DNA of 64,000 nt from Candidatus Krumholzibacteriota bacterium (GCA_016932415.1 JAFGCX010000007.1:244280-308279), one strand, 5' to 3'; shown: positions 17,613-27,410, numbered from the stretch's first letter. The notes: generated from the sequence alone by a model not told the origin. Numbers and translations: made by a program.

Positions 17613-19715
17613 TCACCTCATCAGCACCATCTTCTTCGAAATGGAGACCTTCCCCGCATCGAGGCGGCAGTAATAGACTCCCGAAGCGACGGCGTTGCCG
17701 CTGCTGTCCGTTCCGTTCCAGACTACGGACCTATCGCCCCGGTCCTCGCCCCTGTCGACGAGTCGGGTGACGCGCCTGCCTGAACTGTCGAAGATATCGA
17801 TCGTGACGATCGACTTTTCGGGCAGGTAGTATCTTATCGTCGTGGCGGGATTGAAGGGGTTGGGGTAATTCCATACGAGCGCCGTCGCGCCCGGGCCCCC
17901 GTTCTCCGCGTCCGTTACTTCCGAAAGCGGGTATTTCCAGACGCCTCCCGCTGTCAGACCGGCGTATAGGTATGAGCCGGCGACATGAAGCGCGAGCACA
18001 GGCATCCCTGATTGTCTCTGGCCGATGACGATCCAGTTCGCTCCATGGTCGTAACTTACGAATATCCCCCCTGAGCCTGAACCCGCGTAGACAACAGAAC
18101 CCGCGGCGGCAAGGCATCTTATGTCAGGATGGCCATCAAGTCCGTACAGCGCGCGCGACCATGAATCACCGCCGTCAGCGGATCTGTACAGGCCGCCCGA
18201 GGCCGTACCCGCGAGAAGGAATCCATCCGAGAAGAGAAGGGTGTTGATCGCGCCTTCCGGCAGGCCGCTACCAGCCAGTGTCCAGGAAGTGCCTTTGCCA
18301 TCAAGCGACACGTAAACCCCTCCATCGGCAGTACCGGCGAAAACACTCGCGCCGTCGCTTGCCAGGGCGCTTACGTCGGCGCTTCCAATGCCGGGACCCG
18401 CTGCCGACCAGCTTGCGCCATCATCAGACGAGATGAAGACCCCTTCGCCCCGGCTGCCGGCGAATATCAATCCTGCGCATCTTGCGAAAGCCTGGACCCA
18501 CATGCAGGTGAGACCGGTGTTGGACTGTGAGAAGCTGGCACCGCTGTTTACCGACCTGTATATCCCGAGCATATCGGTGCCGGCAAGAACCAGCGGACCG
18601 TCGGAGAAGACCGAGCGGATCTCGACAGTGTGAATCGTACTCGCCCTGGTCCAGCTGTCGCCGCCATTTATCGTCGTATAGAGGCCCGACCCGTGAGTGG
18701 CGGCGATAACAGTCGCTCCGCAGTCGGTGATCGATCCGGCCGAAGCCTTGAAGGTGTTCCCGGAGCTCAGCGACCAGCTAACGCCGCGATCCGTAGACCT
18801 GTAGACACGCCCGCTTCCCACCCCGGCGAAGAGGACCGAGTCCCCCGTCCCGACCGCCCAGAGGTCTTTCTCGTTAAGTCCCGAACCGGACGCTGTCCAT
18901 GTGAGCCCCGAATCGCTCGACGCGTAGATACCGCTTCCGAATGACCCCGCGTAAAGATCGCTATCGAGACTGGTGAACCCTTTTACCATTGGGATGTTCG
19001 TTACCAGCGGCGCCCAGAGGCTGCCGCCGGTCGAGATGAAAACACCATTATAGAGCGTACTGGCGAAGATCTTACCGCCGAAAGGATATATCGACATGAT
19101 GTTCGGTCCGCTGATCCCGGTGCCGGAGAGGCTCCAGCTCTCGCCGGAGTCCTGGCTCCTGTACATCCCGTCGAGATAGGTCCCCGCGAAGAGGTTGACG
19201 CCGTCCGTATCAAGCCAGTATACGTATTCGGCCGAGATGCCGCTGCTCGATTCTTCCCATGTCTCTCCCGCGTCTTCCGAGCGATATATGCCGCCCTGGT
19301 AAGTCCCGGCAAAAAGCACGCCATCCTTCGAGGTGAGAGTCTTGACGTATGTCCTGTACAGCAGGTCGCCCGCCCTCTCCCAGTTTATCCCGTGATCGCC
19401 CGAGCGGAAGACCCCTTCGTCGGTAGATACGAACAGATACCCCGCCATCACGCAGAGCGACTTGCAGTCGCAGCTGACCAGCCCGTCGTTTCGAAATTCC
19501 CAGGACGTTCCGAGATCATTGCTCGCGAGAACGCCCCCTCCCGTGGCGGCGAAGATCGCCGTCCCGTCGTAGGCGAACGACCTGACAAACCTTCCCATCG
19601 GCCCGCTGGTCTCCTCCCACTGCGCCATGAGTAAAGCCGGAAGGACTGATATAAGTGAAACGGCCAGGGCCAGCGCCCTGGCTGATATCCTGGAGAATGT
19701 CAATAAGCGATGCAT
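17613..19715 (-). CDS. Secreted BNR/Ycf48-type beta-propeller protein with sorting domain
   Basis: From the ATG at 19715 (AAGGA upstream, then a clear signal peptide ending ALLMAQ) the product has 700 residues. About thirteen repeats of roughly 44 residues carry the BNR/Asp-box pattern G(I/V)YRSxDxGxxW (for example GIYRSEDAGETW, GMYRSQDSGESW, GLYRSADGGDSW). This pattern builds beta-propellers in sialidases, VPS10/sortilin-like proteins and Ycf48. No catalytic sialidase residues are apparent. The C-terminus is the sorting domain (NYPNPFNPATTIRYYLP, GVYYCRLDAGKVS, final KKMVLMR). It is likely a surface-bound binding protein. It is transcribed divergently from the eight-repeat gene at 20032, with 316 bases between the two starts. 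Confidence 0.87.
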   Translation of the reverse strand: MHRLLTFSRISARALALAVSLISVLPALLMAQWEETSGPMGRFVRSFAYDGTAIFAATGGGVLASNDLGTSWEFRNDGLVSCDCKSLCVMAGYLFVSTDEGVFRSGDHGINWERAGDLLYRTYVKTLTSKDGVLFAGTYQGGIYRSEDAGETWEESSSGISAEYVYWLDTDGVNLFAGTYLDGMYRSQDSGESWSLSGTGISGPNIMSIYPFGGKIFASTLYNGVFISTGGSLWAPLVTNIPMVKGFTSLDSDLYAGSFGSGIYASSDSGLTWTASGSGLNEKDLWAVGTGDSVLFAGVGSGRVYRSTDRGVSWSLSSGNTFKASAGSITDCGATVIAATHGSGLYTTINGGDSWTRASTIHTVEIRSVFSDGPLVLAGTDMLGIYRSVNSGASFSQSNTGLTCMWVQAFARCAGLIFAGSRGEGVFISSDDGASWSAAGPGIGSADVSALASDGASVFAGTADGGVYVSLDGKGTSWTLAGSGLPEGAINTLLFSDGFLLAGTASGGLYRSADGGDSWSRALYGLDGHPDIRCLAAAGSVVYAGSGSGGIFVSYDHGANWIVIGQRQSGMPVLALHVAGSYLYAGLTAGGVWKYPLSEVTDAENGGPGATALVWNYPNPFNPATTIRYYLPEKSIVTIDIFDSSGRRVTRLVDRGEDRGDRSVVWNGTDSSGNAVASGVYYCRLDAGKVSISKKMVLMR

Positions 19716-19910
19716 CCGTCGCCAATCCTTTTCGGAAAGAAAAGCTGTCCGGCAACCATAAGGACAGCACGCGTCATTCAATAGCTCCATATTACCATAT
19801 ATTGCCTGCATTTGACAGGATCGATTCTTCCTGACCCCGGACACTCTCCTGTGCCGAAGAGAGGTCAGTTGGCTTCCTCCTCCGAAATCCTCCAAAAACT
19901 GTCGGAAATA

Positions 19911-19919
19911 TGCTACAAT
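19911..19919 (+). promoter_or_regulatory. Extended -10 promoter in the 19716-20031 divergent gap
   Basis: TG-C-TACAAT is an extended -10 with no strong -35. The upstream bases GGAAATATG are shared with the promoter at 6819. It serves the eight-repeat gene at 20032 with a leader of about 105 bases. I see no convincing promoter for the opposite gene in the rest of this gap. Confidence 0.5.
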
Positions 19920-20031
19920 ATTATGTCATATAGAGATAAAGACAGTCTAACCTGTCAGAGCCTCGTAAAAATATTTAACGCGGGCTGATTTTCAGCCGCC
20001 TGTTGATCAAAAATTTCAGGAAGGAAATCCC

Positions 20032-22494
20032 ATGAGCATGACAGCGAAAGTATCATCCCTTCTCCTTCTTCTTTCTCTCGTCATCGCCGCGCCTTCTCTG
20101 CAGGCGTTCTGGTGCGAGGACGGAGTCCCTGTATGCGCTGCTGTGGGAATACAGGACTGCCTCGATACCGCTTACGGCTATGCAGGTCATATGCTGCTCG
20201 CGTGGCAGGATTATCGAAACCTGTCCGACGCTGATATCTATGTACAGCGGATCGATGAGATCGGATCAGCCCAATGGACCACGGACGGCCTTGCAATATG
20301 CACAACTTCCGGAGACCAGGAAAATCCGCAGATCATCAATGACGGAGGAGGAGGCGCGATCGTCGCCTGGCAGGATAATCGTTCCGGTGATTACAATATC
20401 TATGCCCAACGGATAAAATCCGGGGGAACGATCCAATGGTCAGCTGGCGGAATACGCATATGCAAGGCGATCGGAACCCAGGAGTATCCCCGGATCGTGA
20501 CAGATACTGCCGGTGGCGCGATCGTTGTATGGATAGATGAACGAAGCGGCGACGATGAGATCTACGCGCAGAGGATAAATTCAGAGGGAACCCCCCAGTG
20601 GACCACCGATGGCGTCCTGGTATGCGCGGCAAGCGATACCAAGTCATCGATGCAGGTTATTCCAGATGGCGCGGGTGGAGCGATCCTGACATGGCGCAAC
20701 TATGACGGGGCCCCTTCCATGGCCGACATCTGTGCCCAGCGGATTGACGACTCGGGATCGATTCTCTGGACTGCGGGCGGAGTATCCATCTGCAACGCGT
20801 CATTCCACCAGAACGATCCTCAGCTCGTCACGGACGGAGCGGAGGGAGCGATCATTACATGGGCGGACAATCGAAGCGAAGTCTCGAATATCTATGCCCA
20901 GCGGATCAATCCCGCGGGGACTGCGCAATGGACTACCAATGGGGTGCTTGTCTGCCCTGAGTATTTTCCCAAGTACTCCCCTCAGATCTGTTCTGATAGT
21001 ACGGGCGGAGCGGTTATAACATGGTCTGAGACACGCCACTACGATACCGGTTATGATGTCTACGCGCAGCGGATAAACAGCGCGGGCATCATCCTTTGGG
21101 ATTTCGACGCCATCAATGTTACTCCCGTGGAAGAAGGCCAGGGGTATCCTCAGATCGTAAATGACGGAACAGGCGGAGTGATAATAACCTGGGTAGACGA
21201 TCGTGAAGGCTCTTCCAGAATCTATTCGCAGAAGCTTGACGGTTCGGGGATATTCCAGTGGAGAACAGGCGGAGCCCCTTTGTGCCTTACAACGTCAGGC
21301 ATGGAATGCCTCCAGATCACTGAGGATGGGACCGGAGGCGCCGTCGCAGCCTGGGTGGACTACCGCCTGACGATGGATCGTAACATCTACGCCCAGTGGG
21401 TCGACACCGGAGGGATGCCAGGTTACAGGCCGACTATCATCGCCTCGATCAGCGACATCCCCGGCGACGAGGGCGGCTGGGTCCGGCTGACGATAGAGAA
21501 GCATTCATACGACGACGAGGGGTGGTTCAGATACCCGATCTATATGTACAACATCTGGCGGCGTGTTGATGACCCCGTCATGCTCTCTGCCATTGATAGG
21601 GCGGCGCCAGGCCATTCCCTGGAGGAAACGTCTCTTTCTGACTGGCCAGTCGTCGAACTCGACGGCCGGCGATTCCTCGTCTCGACCGAGCTTCTTCCAG
21701 TGCAGGATTTTCCTCCCGGCACATGGGAAGTCCTCGGCTGCTTCAACGCCTTCCGGCAGGATCAGTATCTCTATGTCGCCAGCACTCCGGCAGATTCGAC
21801 CGGAAGCAGCGTTCCGATGCCGGTCTTCTGCGTAAGCGCTCATACTCTCAATCCATCTCTCTGGTACGTCAGCGCGCCAGACAGTGGATATTCAGTCGAC
21901 AACCTCGCCCCGGCACCTCCGAGCGGCCTTGCCGGAGAGGCTGCCGAAGGCCCTCCCGGTGTCCTTCTTGAATGGGATCAGAATATCGAAAGCGACTTTT
22001 CATATTATATCGTCCACAGGGGCTCTTATGCCGGGTTCATCCCGTCGAGGTTCTCAAAGCTTGGAGAGACCGTTGCCCCGGAGTTCACCGACGAATATCC
22101 TCTCTGGTACGATTCGTATTACAAGATCTGCTCCGTCGACCGCCACGGGAACGCCAGTATATACGCGGTGCTCGGCCCCGGCGATCTGACAGGGGACGAT
22201 CCCGCCACCACTCCGGCGGTGACATACCTGTCGCGGAACTACCCCAACCCGTTCAACCCGTCGACGACGATCAAGTTCGGGTTGAGCGAGGCGGGGCCTG
22301 TTACGCTGAAAGTATATGATCCTTCGGGCAGACTGGTCAGGGTAGTCGCCGATGAGCCCCGTCCAGCCGGGCACTACGCCGAGCAGTGGGACGGCTTCAC
22401 CACGAGCGGCCAGAGAGCCGCCAGCGGAGTCTATTTCTACAAGCTGTCTGCCGGCGAGTTTACCGAGACAAAAAAGATGGTGCTTCTGAAGTAG
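20032..22494 (+). CDS. Secreted eight-repeat (predicted beta-propeller) protein with sorting domain
   Basis: The 820-residue product opens with a signal peptide (hydrophobic 8-24, ending LQAFW) after a strong AGGAAGG site. Residues about 30-463 hold eight repeats of about 49 residues with the core GGAIVAWxDxRSGxxxIYAQRI and a following W(T/S)xxGxxxC. Such regular spacing suggests an eight-bladed propeller. A linker domain (about 464-640, with GDEGGWVRLTI), an FN3-like domain (about 640-725) and the sorting domain (NYPNPFNPSTTIKFGL, final KKMVLLK) follow. The same overall order occurs in the gene at 49511, so the two are paralogues. Probably a surface protein; the ligand is unknown. Confidence 0.85.
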   Translation: MSMTAKVSSLLLLLSLVIAAPSLQAFWCEDGVPVCAAVGIQDCLDTAYGYAGHMLLAWQDYRNLSDADIYVQRIDEIGSAQWTTDGLAICTTSGDQENPQIINDGGGGAIVAWQDNRSGDYNIYAQRIKSGGTIQWSAGGIRICKAIGTQEYPRIVTDTAGGAIVVWIDERSGDDEIYAQRINSEGTPQWTTDGVLVCAASDTKSSMQVIPDGAGGAILTWRNYDGAPSMADICAQRIDDSGSILWTAGGVSICNASFHQNDPQLVTDGAEGAIITWADNRSEVSNIYAQRINPAGTAQWTTNGVLVCPEYFPKYSPQICSDSTGGAVITWSETRHYDTGYDVYAQRINSAGIILWDFDAINVTPVEEGQGYPQIVNDGTGGVIITWVDDREGSSRIYSQKLDGSGIFQWRTGGAPLCLTTSGMECLQITEDGTGGAVAAWVDYRLTMDRNIYAQWVDTGGMPGYRPTIIASISDIPGDEGGWVRLTIEKHSYDDEGWFRYPIYMYNIWRRVDDPVMLSAIDRAAPGHSLEETSLSDWPVVELDGRRFLVSTELLPVQDFPPGTWEVLGCFNAFRQDQYLYVASTPADSTGSSVPMPVFCVSAHTLNPSLWYVSAPDSGYSVDNLAPAPPSGLAGEAAEGPPGVLLEWDQNIESDFSYYIVHRGSYAGFIPSRFSKLGETVAPEFTDEYPLWYDSYYKICSVDRHGNASIYAVLGPGDLTGDDPATTPAVTYLSRNYPNPFNPSTTIKFGLSEAGPVTLKVYDPSGRLVRVVADEPRPAGHYAEQWDGFTTSGQRAASGVYFYKLSAGEFTETKKMVLLK

Positions 22495-22539
22495 GGAACC
22501 GGGGTGAAAGTCTAAAATCGATATTCTTTGATGAGATCG

Positions 22540-23430
22540 TCACTCGACGGCCAGGCTTGAAGAAAATATGACGCTGCCCTCGGGGTCAATGACGCGGACT
22601 CTATATTCTCCCGGCTCGAGAGTCCCGCCCTGAAGAAAAAGACACAGGGTATAGTTATAGCTGAAAGCTCCGCCGCTGATCGATTTGGCGTAAACAGGTT
22701 CGGAGCCGCCTCCACCGATGATACGGACCTCGTACTGATCGTCGTCCGAAAGCTCTATATCAGGTCCGGTCAGCTCCAGCAGGAGAAATCCGGCAACTTC
22801 GGCCTCTATCGTCGTGACTCCCGGACTGGAACCGGCGCCGCGGACGACACCTGCCTCATCGGACAGGACCGATACTCCTCCGAGGACGCCGATCGCGTCG
22901 CTGGAACGGTCAACCCTGGAAATGAGCAGTCCGATCGCCGCGACGGCGACGATAAGATAAACGGCCGCCGCGGCCGGTCTCAGGACCAGACTCGAAAAGA
23001 TCTCCCTCCACCTGCTCAATCGACTCGTCGCCTCTGCCGATCGGCTGGACGCGCTTCCGGACCTGGCCAACGAACCGTCATCTGCCCCGGCAGCAAGGTC
23101 GACGGCATGAAGCATTTCTATCTCGGCACGGCATTCGGAACACGCCTCGATATGCGTCTCGACTATCGCCCGCGCCGACGGCGTCATGATAGCGGGATCT
23201 TCGGCGAACTGAACAAGCGTTTCGGGATCGGGATGCCCGGAAAACGCCTCGACGAGGGTCTCGTGAAAACCGATGACAAACCCGAGAAGTTCCGCGCAGG
23301 AGGCGCACTCTGCCGCATGCCCCTCGACAAGACTCTTCTCTTCATCCGTAAGGGCCCGGGTCGGATACCAGACGGCAAGCTGCTCGCACTTTCGGCACTG
23401 CCCGGGTCTTTTATCATTTCCACTATTCAT
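22540..23430 (-). CDS. Membrane anti-sigma factor with two zinc-binding HxxxCxxC motifs
   Basis: The 296-residue protein begins 10 bases after the sigma gene stop, with GAGGCG as ribosome site, so the two form an operon. The cytoplasmic part has two zf-HC2-like motifs: His38-Cys42-Cys45 (with Cys12/Cys15 nearby) and His93-Cys97-Cys100. In other ECF systems this fold clamps the sigma factor. One transmembrane helix (about 151-170) leads to a 125-residue periplasmic beta-rich domain. Two zinc motifs in one anti-sigma factor are less usual than one. The protein should hold the adjacent sigma factor at the membrane until an envelope signal, possibly proteolysis, releases it. The divergent TPR-CHAT protease is predicted to face the same compartment as this periplasmic domain. 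Confidence 0.85.
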   Translation of the reverse strand: MNSGNDKRPGQCRKCEQLAVWYPTRALTDEEKSLVEGHAAECASCAELLGFVIGFHETLVEAFSGHPDPETLVQFAEDPAIMTPSARAIVETHIEACSECRAEIEMLHAVDLAAGADDGSLARSGSASSRSAEATSRLSRWREIFSSLVLRPAAAAVYLIVAVAAIGLLISRVDRSSDAIGVLGGVSVLSDEAGVVRGAGSSPGVTTIEAEVAGFLLLELTGPDIELSDDDQYEVRIIGGGGSEPVYAKSISGGAFSYNYTLCLFLQGGTLEPGEYRVRVIDPEGSVIFSSSLAVE

Positions 23431-23440
23431 AACGCCTCAG

Positions 23441-24136
23441 TTACAGATCGCCGTTCATCAACGGACCTCTCAACAACTCCCGCGCGTTCTCGACGCAACG
23501 GAACAACCTCACGCGTGCCGCTTCCTCCGATATTCCAAGCCAGTCTCCGATCTCTTTCCGGCTGAAGCCCTCGACGTACGCGCGGAGGATCATCTCCCTG
23601 CACACCTGGTTGAGCCGATCAAGCATCCGCTCGAGCATTACGCGGCTTTCGATCCTTTCACCGTCATCCTGTTTCGACACCGGGTCGGAAACGCTGTCGA
23701 AGGAGACATGGTCTCCGCGGGACTTGAGTCTGCGATAGCTTGTTATACACATGTTTTTCGCGACTCTCCGTACGTAAGCCCGGAGGTCTCCTCCTTTGAA
23801 GCAGCCGTCCCGCAGGTTCTGGACTACGGCGAGGAGCGTCGCCTGGACTATATCTTCGGCTGTCTCGAAACCCCAGACATGGTGCTCGGCGACGTATCTC
23901 GCCCACGATTCCACCCGCCGCACGTGTTCGGGATGTCCCTCGATGAAGCCCTGAACGATCATGTCGGTGACGTCGTCGGATAACACGGACTTATATTCCG
24001 GGCTCCCCGATCCCGAACTCTTCCGGGCACCTGCCGGAATCCCGCCGGTCTTTCCCGCTCGATCCTGAGGAAACAACAGCCGCTCTCCCTTTCTAAACCC
24101 GGGAGAATGGTACTTTGCAGTTTCACTTCGAGTCAA
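23441..24136 (-). CDS. ECF-type RNA polymerase sigma factor
   Basis: Region 2 (about residues 75-140) is recognisable from FETAEDIVQATLLAVVQNL and LRAYVRRVAKNMCITSYRRL. Region 4 (about 175-225) holds the helix-turn-helix (VEGFSRKEIGDWLGISEEAA). The frame can open at a TTG at 24136 (231 residues), but the first 50 residues look unlike a sigma factor. GTG at 23986 or ATG at 23962 would give a more usual length of about 175-180; none has a convincing ribosome site. The anti-sigma gene follows 10 bases later. The TPR-CHAT gene starts 130 bases away in the opposite direction, so one regulatory gap serves both transcripts, and autoregulation there is plausible. Confidence 0.88.
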   Translation of the reverse strand: MTRSETAKYHSPGFRKGERLLFPQDRAGKTGGIPAGARKSSGSGSPEYKSVLSDDVTDMIVQGFIEGHPEHVRRVESWARYVAEHHVWGFETAEDIVQATLLAVVQNLRDGCFKGGDLRAYVRRVAKNMCITSYRRLKSRGDHVSFDSVSDPVSKQDDGERIESRVMLERMLDRLNQVCREMILRAYVEGFSRKEIGDWLGISEEAARVRLFRCVENARELLRGPLMNGDL

Positions 24137-24229
24137 GCAGTAACGCCCCGTCAGTATCTTCGCGCGTCAAGGGCTTCCGGTATTACAATCGTTCTACTGG
24201 ACTAAACGTTACATCATCCACAAAACCGG

Positions 24230-24258
24230 TTGATAGATGCTTTAAAGCGGTATATGCT
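24230..24258 (+). promoter_or_regulatory. Possible promoter for the TPR-CHAT gene
   Basis: TTGATA is followed after 17 bases by TATGCT (or after 15 by TATATG). Transcription would start at about 24263-24265, only a few bases before the GTG start codon, which also lacks a Shine-Dalgarno sequence. Both hexamers are imperfect. Confidence 0.35.
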
Positions 24259-24266
24259 CTTTTATC

Positions 24267-27200
24267 GTGAAAGCATCCGTTGATAAATACTTCATACTGT
24301 TCGTCATCGCGTCGCTGGGATTTCTTGTATCCACCACAACGAGCCTGCTCTCGATGACCGCCGCGGTGGAAGAGACATCAAACGCGAGGGCGCTTTTCGA
24401 TCTTGCCACCCGTCTTATCAGCGAAGACAGCCTCGAGGATGCCGACCGGATCCTCCTCCGCGCCGCCACACTTACCGAAAATGATACAATGAACAGCAGA
24501 AAGCTGTTGGCAGATATCCATACAGCCCGAGGCCGGATCGCCCTGCGCCTTGGCCGTCACGCCGAGGCCCGACCCCTGTTCGAAAAGGCTTTGCGTGTCG
24601 AAACGCCTGGCCGGGGCGCCGATCACGCGGAATATGTCCCTGCCATAAGCGGGCTTGCCGCGCTCGAATTGATCGAAGGTGATTTCAAGAGATCGGAAGA
24701 CCTCTTCCGGCGCGCCCTGGAGATAGCCCGCCCGGCGTACGGCGACGCCGACCCTGTCATGATCGACGCCGTGATCGGGTACGCGACGGTCCTCGGCTAC
24801 AAGGGAGAGTATATCGCGGCCGAGGAGATCCTTCGTCCACACTTCGAGACGGTCACGAACGAATACGGAGACACGGACGACCGGTCGATCCGCCTGATGC
24901 TATCACGCGCCGAGGTCCTCTCTACGCTTGGCAGAGACGTCGAATCGACGCTCCTCTATCGCCGGGCGGCCGCTGCTGCGGAAAAGGTCTACAAAGCCGA
25001 TCACGCGACTAGGGCCCTTGCTCTCTCCGGCCTCGCTCACACGTACAGGAGAGCGGGACAGGGGCAGGAGGCTCGCTCGCTTTACCGGCAGTGCATCGAG
25101 ATCGTGGTGAGAAAACATGGTTCCCCTCATCCGGATCTTGTCCATTACCGTAGCCGCCTGGGAATGTCGCTTTTCGAAGGCAATCGTTGGTCGGAGGAAG
25201 CTCTTGCCTCGATCGATCTCGCGATCTCTGAAGCAACACAGCTTTACGGCGAGGACAGCTACCAGGTCGCGATCGAGAAACGGCAGATGGTGCTCATTCG
25301 GATGGGACGGCTCGAATGGACGATGGCCGCCACCGTTTTCGAATCGTGCCTGCCGACTCTCACGCGTTACTTTGGCGCGGACCATCCGTTCCTGAGCAAG
25401 ATACTCAAGGGAATCGCCTGGACCTATTTCAATATGGGCCGGTCAAACGCCGCGATTGCCAGTATCGGCAAGGCCGTATCACTGCATGAAACGACGAAAG
25501 GCGGCGACAGATTCGAACTCGCATATCTTCTCAGTATAAAGGCATCGATTGAAATAGACGCTGGAAGATACGACAGCGCTTTTGCCTCGGCCAGGCGTTC
25601 AGTCGAAACGGCGATCGGAGTCCAGGAGGAAAACCTTCAGATATCATCGTCGAGCGAAGTTATCCACTACGCTGTCCGACCGTACACCTCGGCGCGGGGA
25701 CTCGTCACGGCCGCGGCGGCTCACCCCGCCCTTACCAGGGAAGATTGGGGAATAGCGTTCGCTCTGGTCGCCAGGACGCATGGCAGCGTACTCGACTGGC
25801 AAGCCGAGCGGCACCGGCTTCTCCGATCGTCCCAACGAGCCCGGCGGTCGAACGAGGCGGTCGAAAAAGCCTCTCAATATCTGGCAAATCTCGTTGTAAA
25901 CGGGCCCGGGGTCGATACGGCGGCGTATCACGATGAACTCGAGCGGGCAGGCCGGAATGTCGAAGAGGCAGACCGGGCGGCTTCGGCAGCAACGGAGGAA
26001 TTACGCGCGGGAAGCGATTTCACTCCGCTTCATCAACGGGTCTCGCTCTCGACGCTCTGCGGAGCGCTTGATCCCGGCGTAACTCTGATCCATTTCCTCA
26101 CCTATGGGAAAATCGTCGGAAGACCGTCGGAAAAACCATCATGGCGTCTTCCATTCTACGCGGCTTTCAGGCTCTCGAAGGGAGACGAAGGGATCCCCGA
26201 TCTCAGTTTTATCGACCTCGGATCGGTGAACTCCATCGATTCCCTCGTTGACGGATACCGGGACTCGATCGAGGCCATGGAGGCCGGAAGGCGTCCGTCG
26301 GCGCGCGACGAAGCTGAATACCGCAGGTACGCTCTCGCTCTGTATGAGCGGCTATGGGCGCCTCTGTTTTCTGATGAAGACGAAAGACCTGGTTCCGACC
26401 TGGCAGAGGCCGGGGCGCCGCTCATTCTCATAGTACCAGATTCCAGGCTACATGAGGTCGATTTCAATACCCTCCTCTCCCCCGGCGGGACGCTTGTGAT
26501 CGAAAAATGGAAGACGCACATCCTCTCTTCGGCTGTAGATCTTTTAAAAACGCCAGTTACATACGAACGGGGCAGTGACCTGCTCGCCGTGGGAAATCCC
26601 GCCAGGGACACAACAGATCCCCTGACGATGGCACCGCCCGATCAGGACGCGGACCAGACGGACCGGTTGTTCTGCATGGATGCGGCGTCAGTCGCCACGC
26701 CTCTACCAGGGGCCGAAAGGGAGGCTGCCGCCGTGGCAAAACTCTTCTCCCGGGAGACTGGAGAATCGACAGTCCTGCTCTCTGGAGCCGAGGCTACCGA
26801 AAGCCGGGTTAAAAGGGAGATCGCGGGAAAACGGATAGTCCACTTTGCCACCCACGGATTTGTCTGCGACGAAGACGCGATGCGCGAACGAATGGCCGGT
26901 GAGACGCCGATCGATCCTCTCCTGATGTCAGGCCTCGTCCTGGCCCCCGGACACGAATCGGACGACGGCCTTCTTACTGCGCAGGAAGTGACCTGCCTCG
27001 ATCTCAGGACGGTCGACTGGGTCGTCCTCTGCTCGTGCGGATCCGGCCTCGGCCGGGTAGTCAGCGGGGAAGGAATGTTCGGACTCCGCCGCGCGTTCGA
27101 GATCGCTGGCGCCCGGACGGTCATCATGGCGCTATGGAGGCTCGACGATAACGGCACGCGCCTGCTCACCGAGGAGATCTACGCCCGGAGAATCGCAGGC

Positions 27201-27323
27201 GCCTCGACCGTCGATGCCATCCGCGAGACCGAGCTGGCCCGCGTCGAAGAAAGCCGCCGCCGCTTCAACCGCATCCACCCTTCTCTCTGGGGCGGTATCA
27301 TCTCTGAAGGCGACTGGCGCTGA
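24267..27323 (+). CDS. Secreted TPR-CHAT (caspase-like) protease divergent from ECF sigma/anti-sigma
   Basis: The 1018-residue protein starts at a GTG followed by a signal-peptide-like segment (YFILFVIASLGFLVSTTTSL). Residues about 45-480 are TPR repeats of the kinesin-light-chain type (for example RHAEARPLFEKALRVE, SEDLFRRALEIARPAYGDAD). A coiled linker leads to a CHAT domain (about 700-1018) with His863 in IVHFATHGF and Cys924 in VVLCSCGSGLG, then SGEGMFGLRRAFEIAGARTV and MALWRLDDN. Unlike the CHAT protein at 490 there is no C-terminal anchor. Caspase-like cleavage of a partner is expected. The location opposite a sigma/anti-sigma pair suggests the anti-sigma periplasmic domain as a candidate substrate or signal, which is inference only. 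Confidence 0.9.
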   Translation: MKASVDKYFILFVIASLGFLVSTTTSLLSMTAAVEETSNARALFDLATRLISEDSLEDADRILLRAATLTENDTMNSRKLLADIHTARGRIALRLGRHAEARPLFEKALRVETPGRGADHAEYVPAISGLAALELIEGDFKRSEDLFRRALEIARPAYGDADPVMIDAVIGYATVLGYKGEYIAAEEILRPHFETVTNEYGDTDDRSIRLMLSRAEVLSTLGRDVESTLLYRRAAAAAEKVYKADHATRALALSGLAHTYRRAGQGQEARSLYRQCIEIVVRKHGSPHPDLVHYRSRLGMSLFEGNRWSEEALASIDLAISEATQLYGEDSYQVAIEKRQMVLIRMGRLEWTMAATVFESCLPTLTRYFGADHPFLSKILKGIAWTYFNMGRSNAAIASIGKAVSLHETTKGGDRFELAYLLSIKASIEIDAGRYDSAFASARRSVETAIGVQEENLQISSSSEVIHYAVRPYTSARGLVTAAAAHPALTREDWGIAFALVARTHGSVLDWQAERHRLLRSSQRARRSNEAVEKASQYLANLVVNGPGVDTAAYHDELERAGRNVEEADRAASAATEELRAGSDFTPLHQRVSLSTLCGALDPGVTLIHFLTYGKIVGRPSEKPSWRLPFYAAFRLSKGDEGIPDLSFIDLGSVNSIDSLVDGYRDSIEAMEAGRRPSARDEAEYRRYALALYERLWAPLFSDEDERPGSDLAEAGAPLILIVPDSRLHEVDFNTLLSPGGTLVIEKWKTHILSSAVDLLKTPVTYERGSDLLAVGNPARDTTDPLTMAPPDQDADQTDRLFCMDAASVATPLPGAEREAAAVAKLFSRETGESTVLLSGAEATESRVKREIAGKRIVHFATHGFVCDEDAMRERMAGETPIDPLLMSGLVLAPGHESDDGLLTAQEVTCLDLRTVDWVVLCSCGSGLGRVVSGEGMFGLRRAFEIAGARTVIMALWRLDDNGTRLLTEEIYARRIAGASTVDAIRETELARVEESRRRFNRIHPSLWGGIISEGDWR

Positions 27324-27410
27324 CCCCCTCTTTTTTTTCGATCCATCTGTAACGTTTTACCTGTTAAAGCGATGATCAGGGTAGAAACAACTTTTCAGGG
27401 GGAGACCGTA

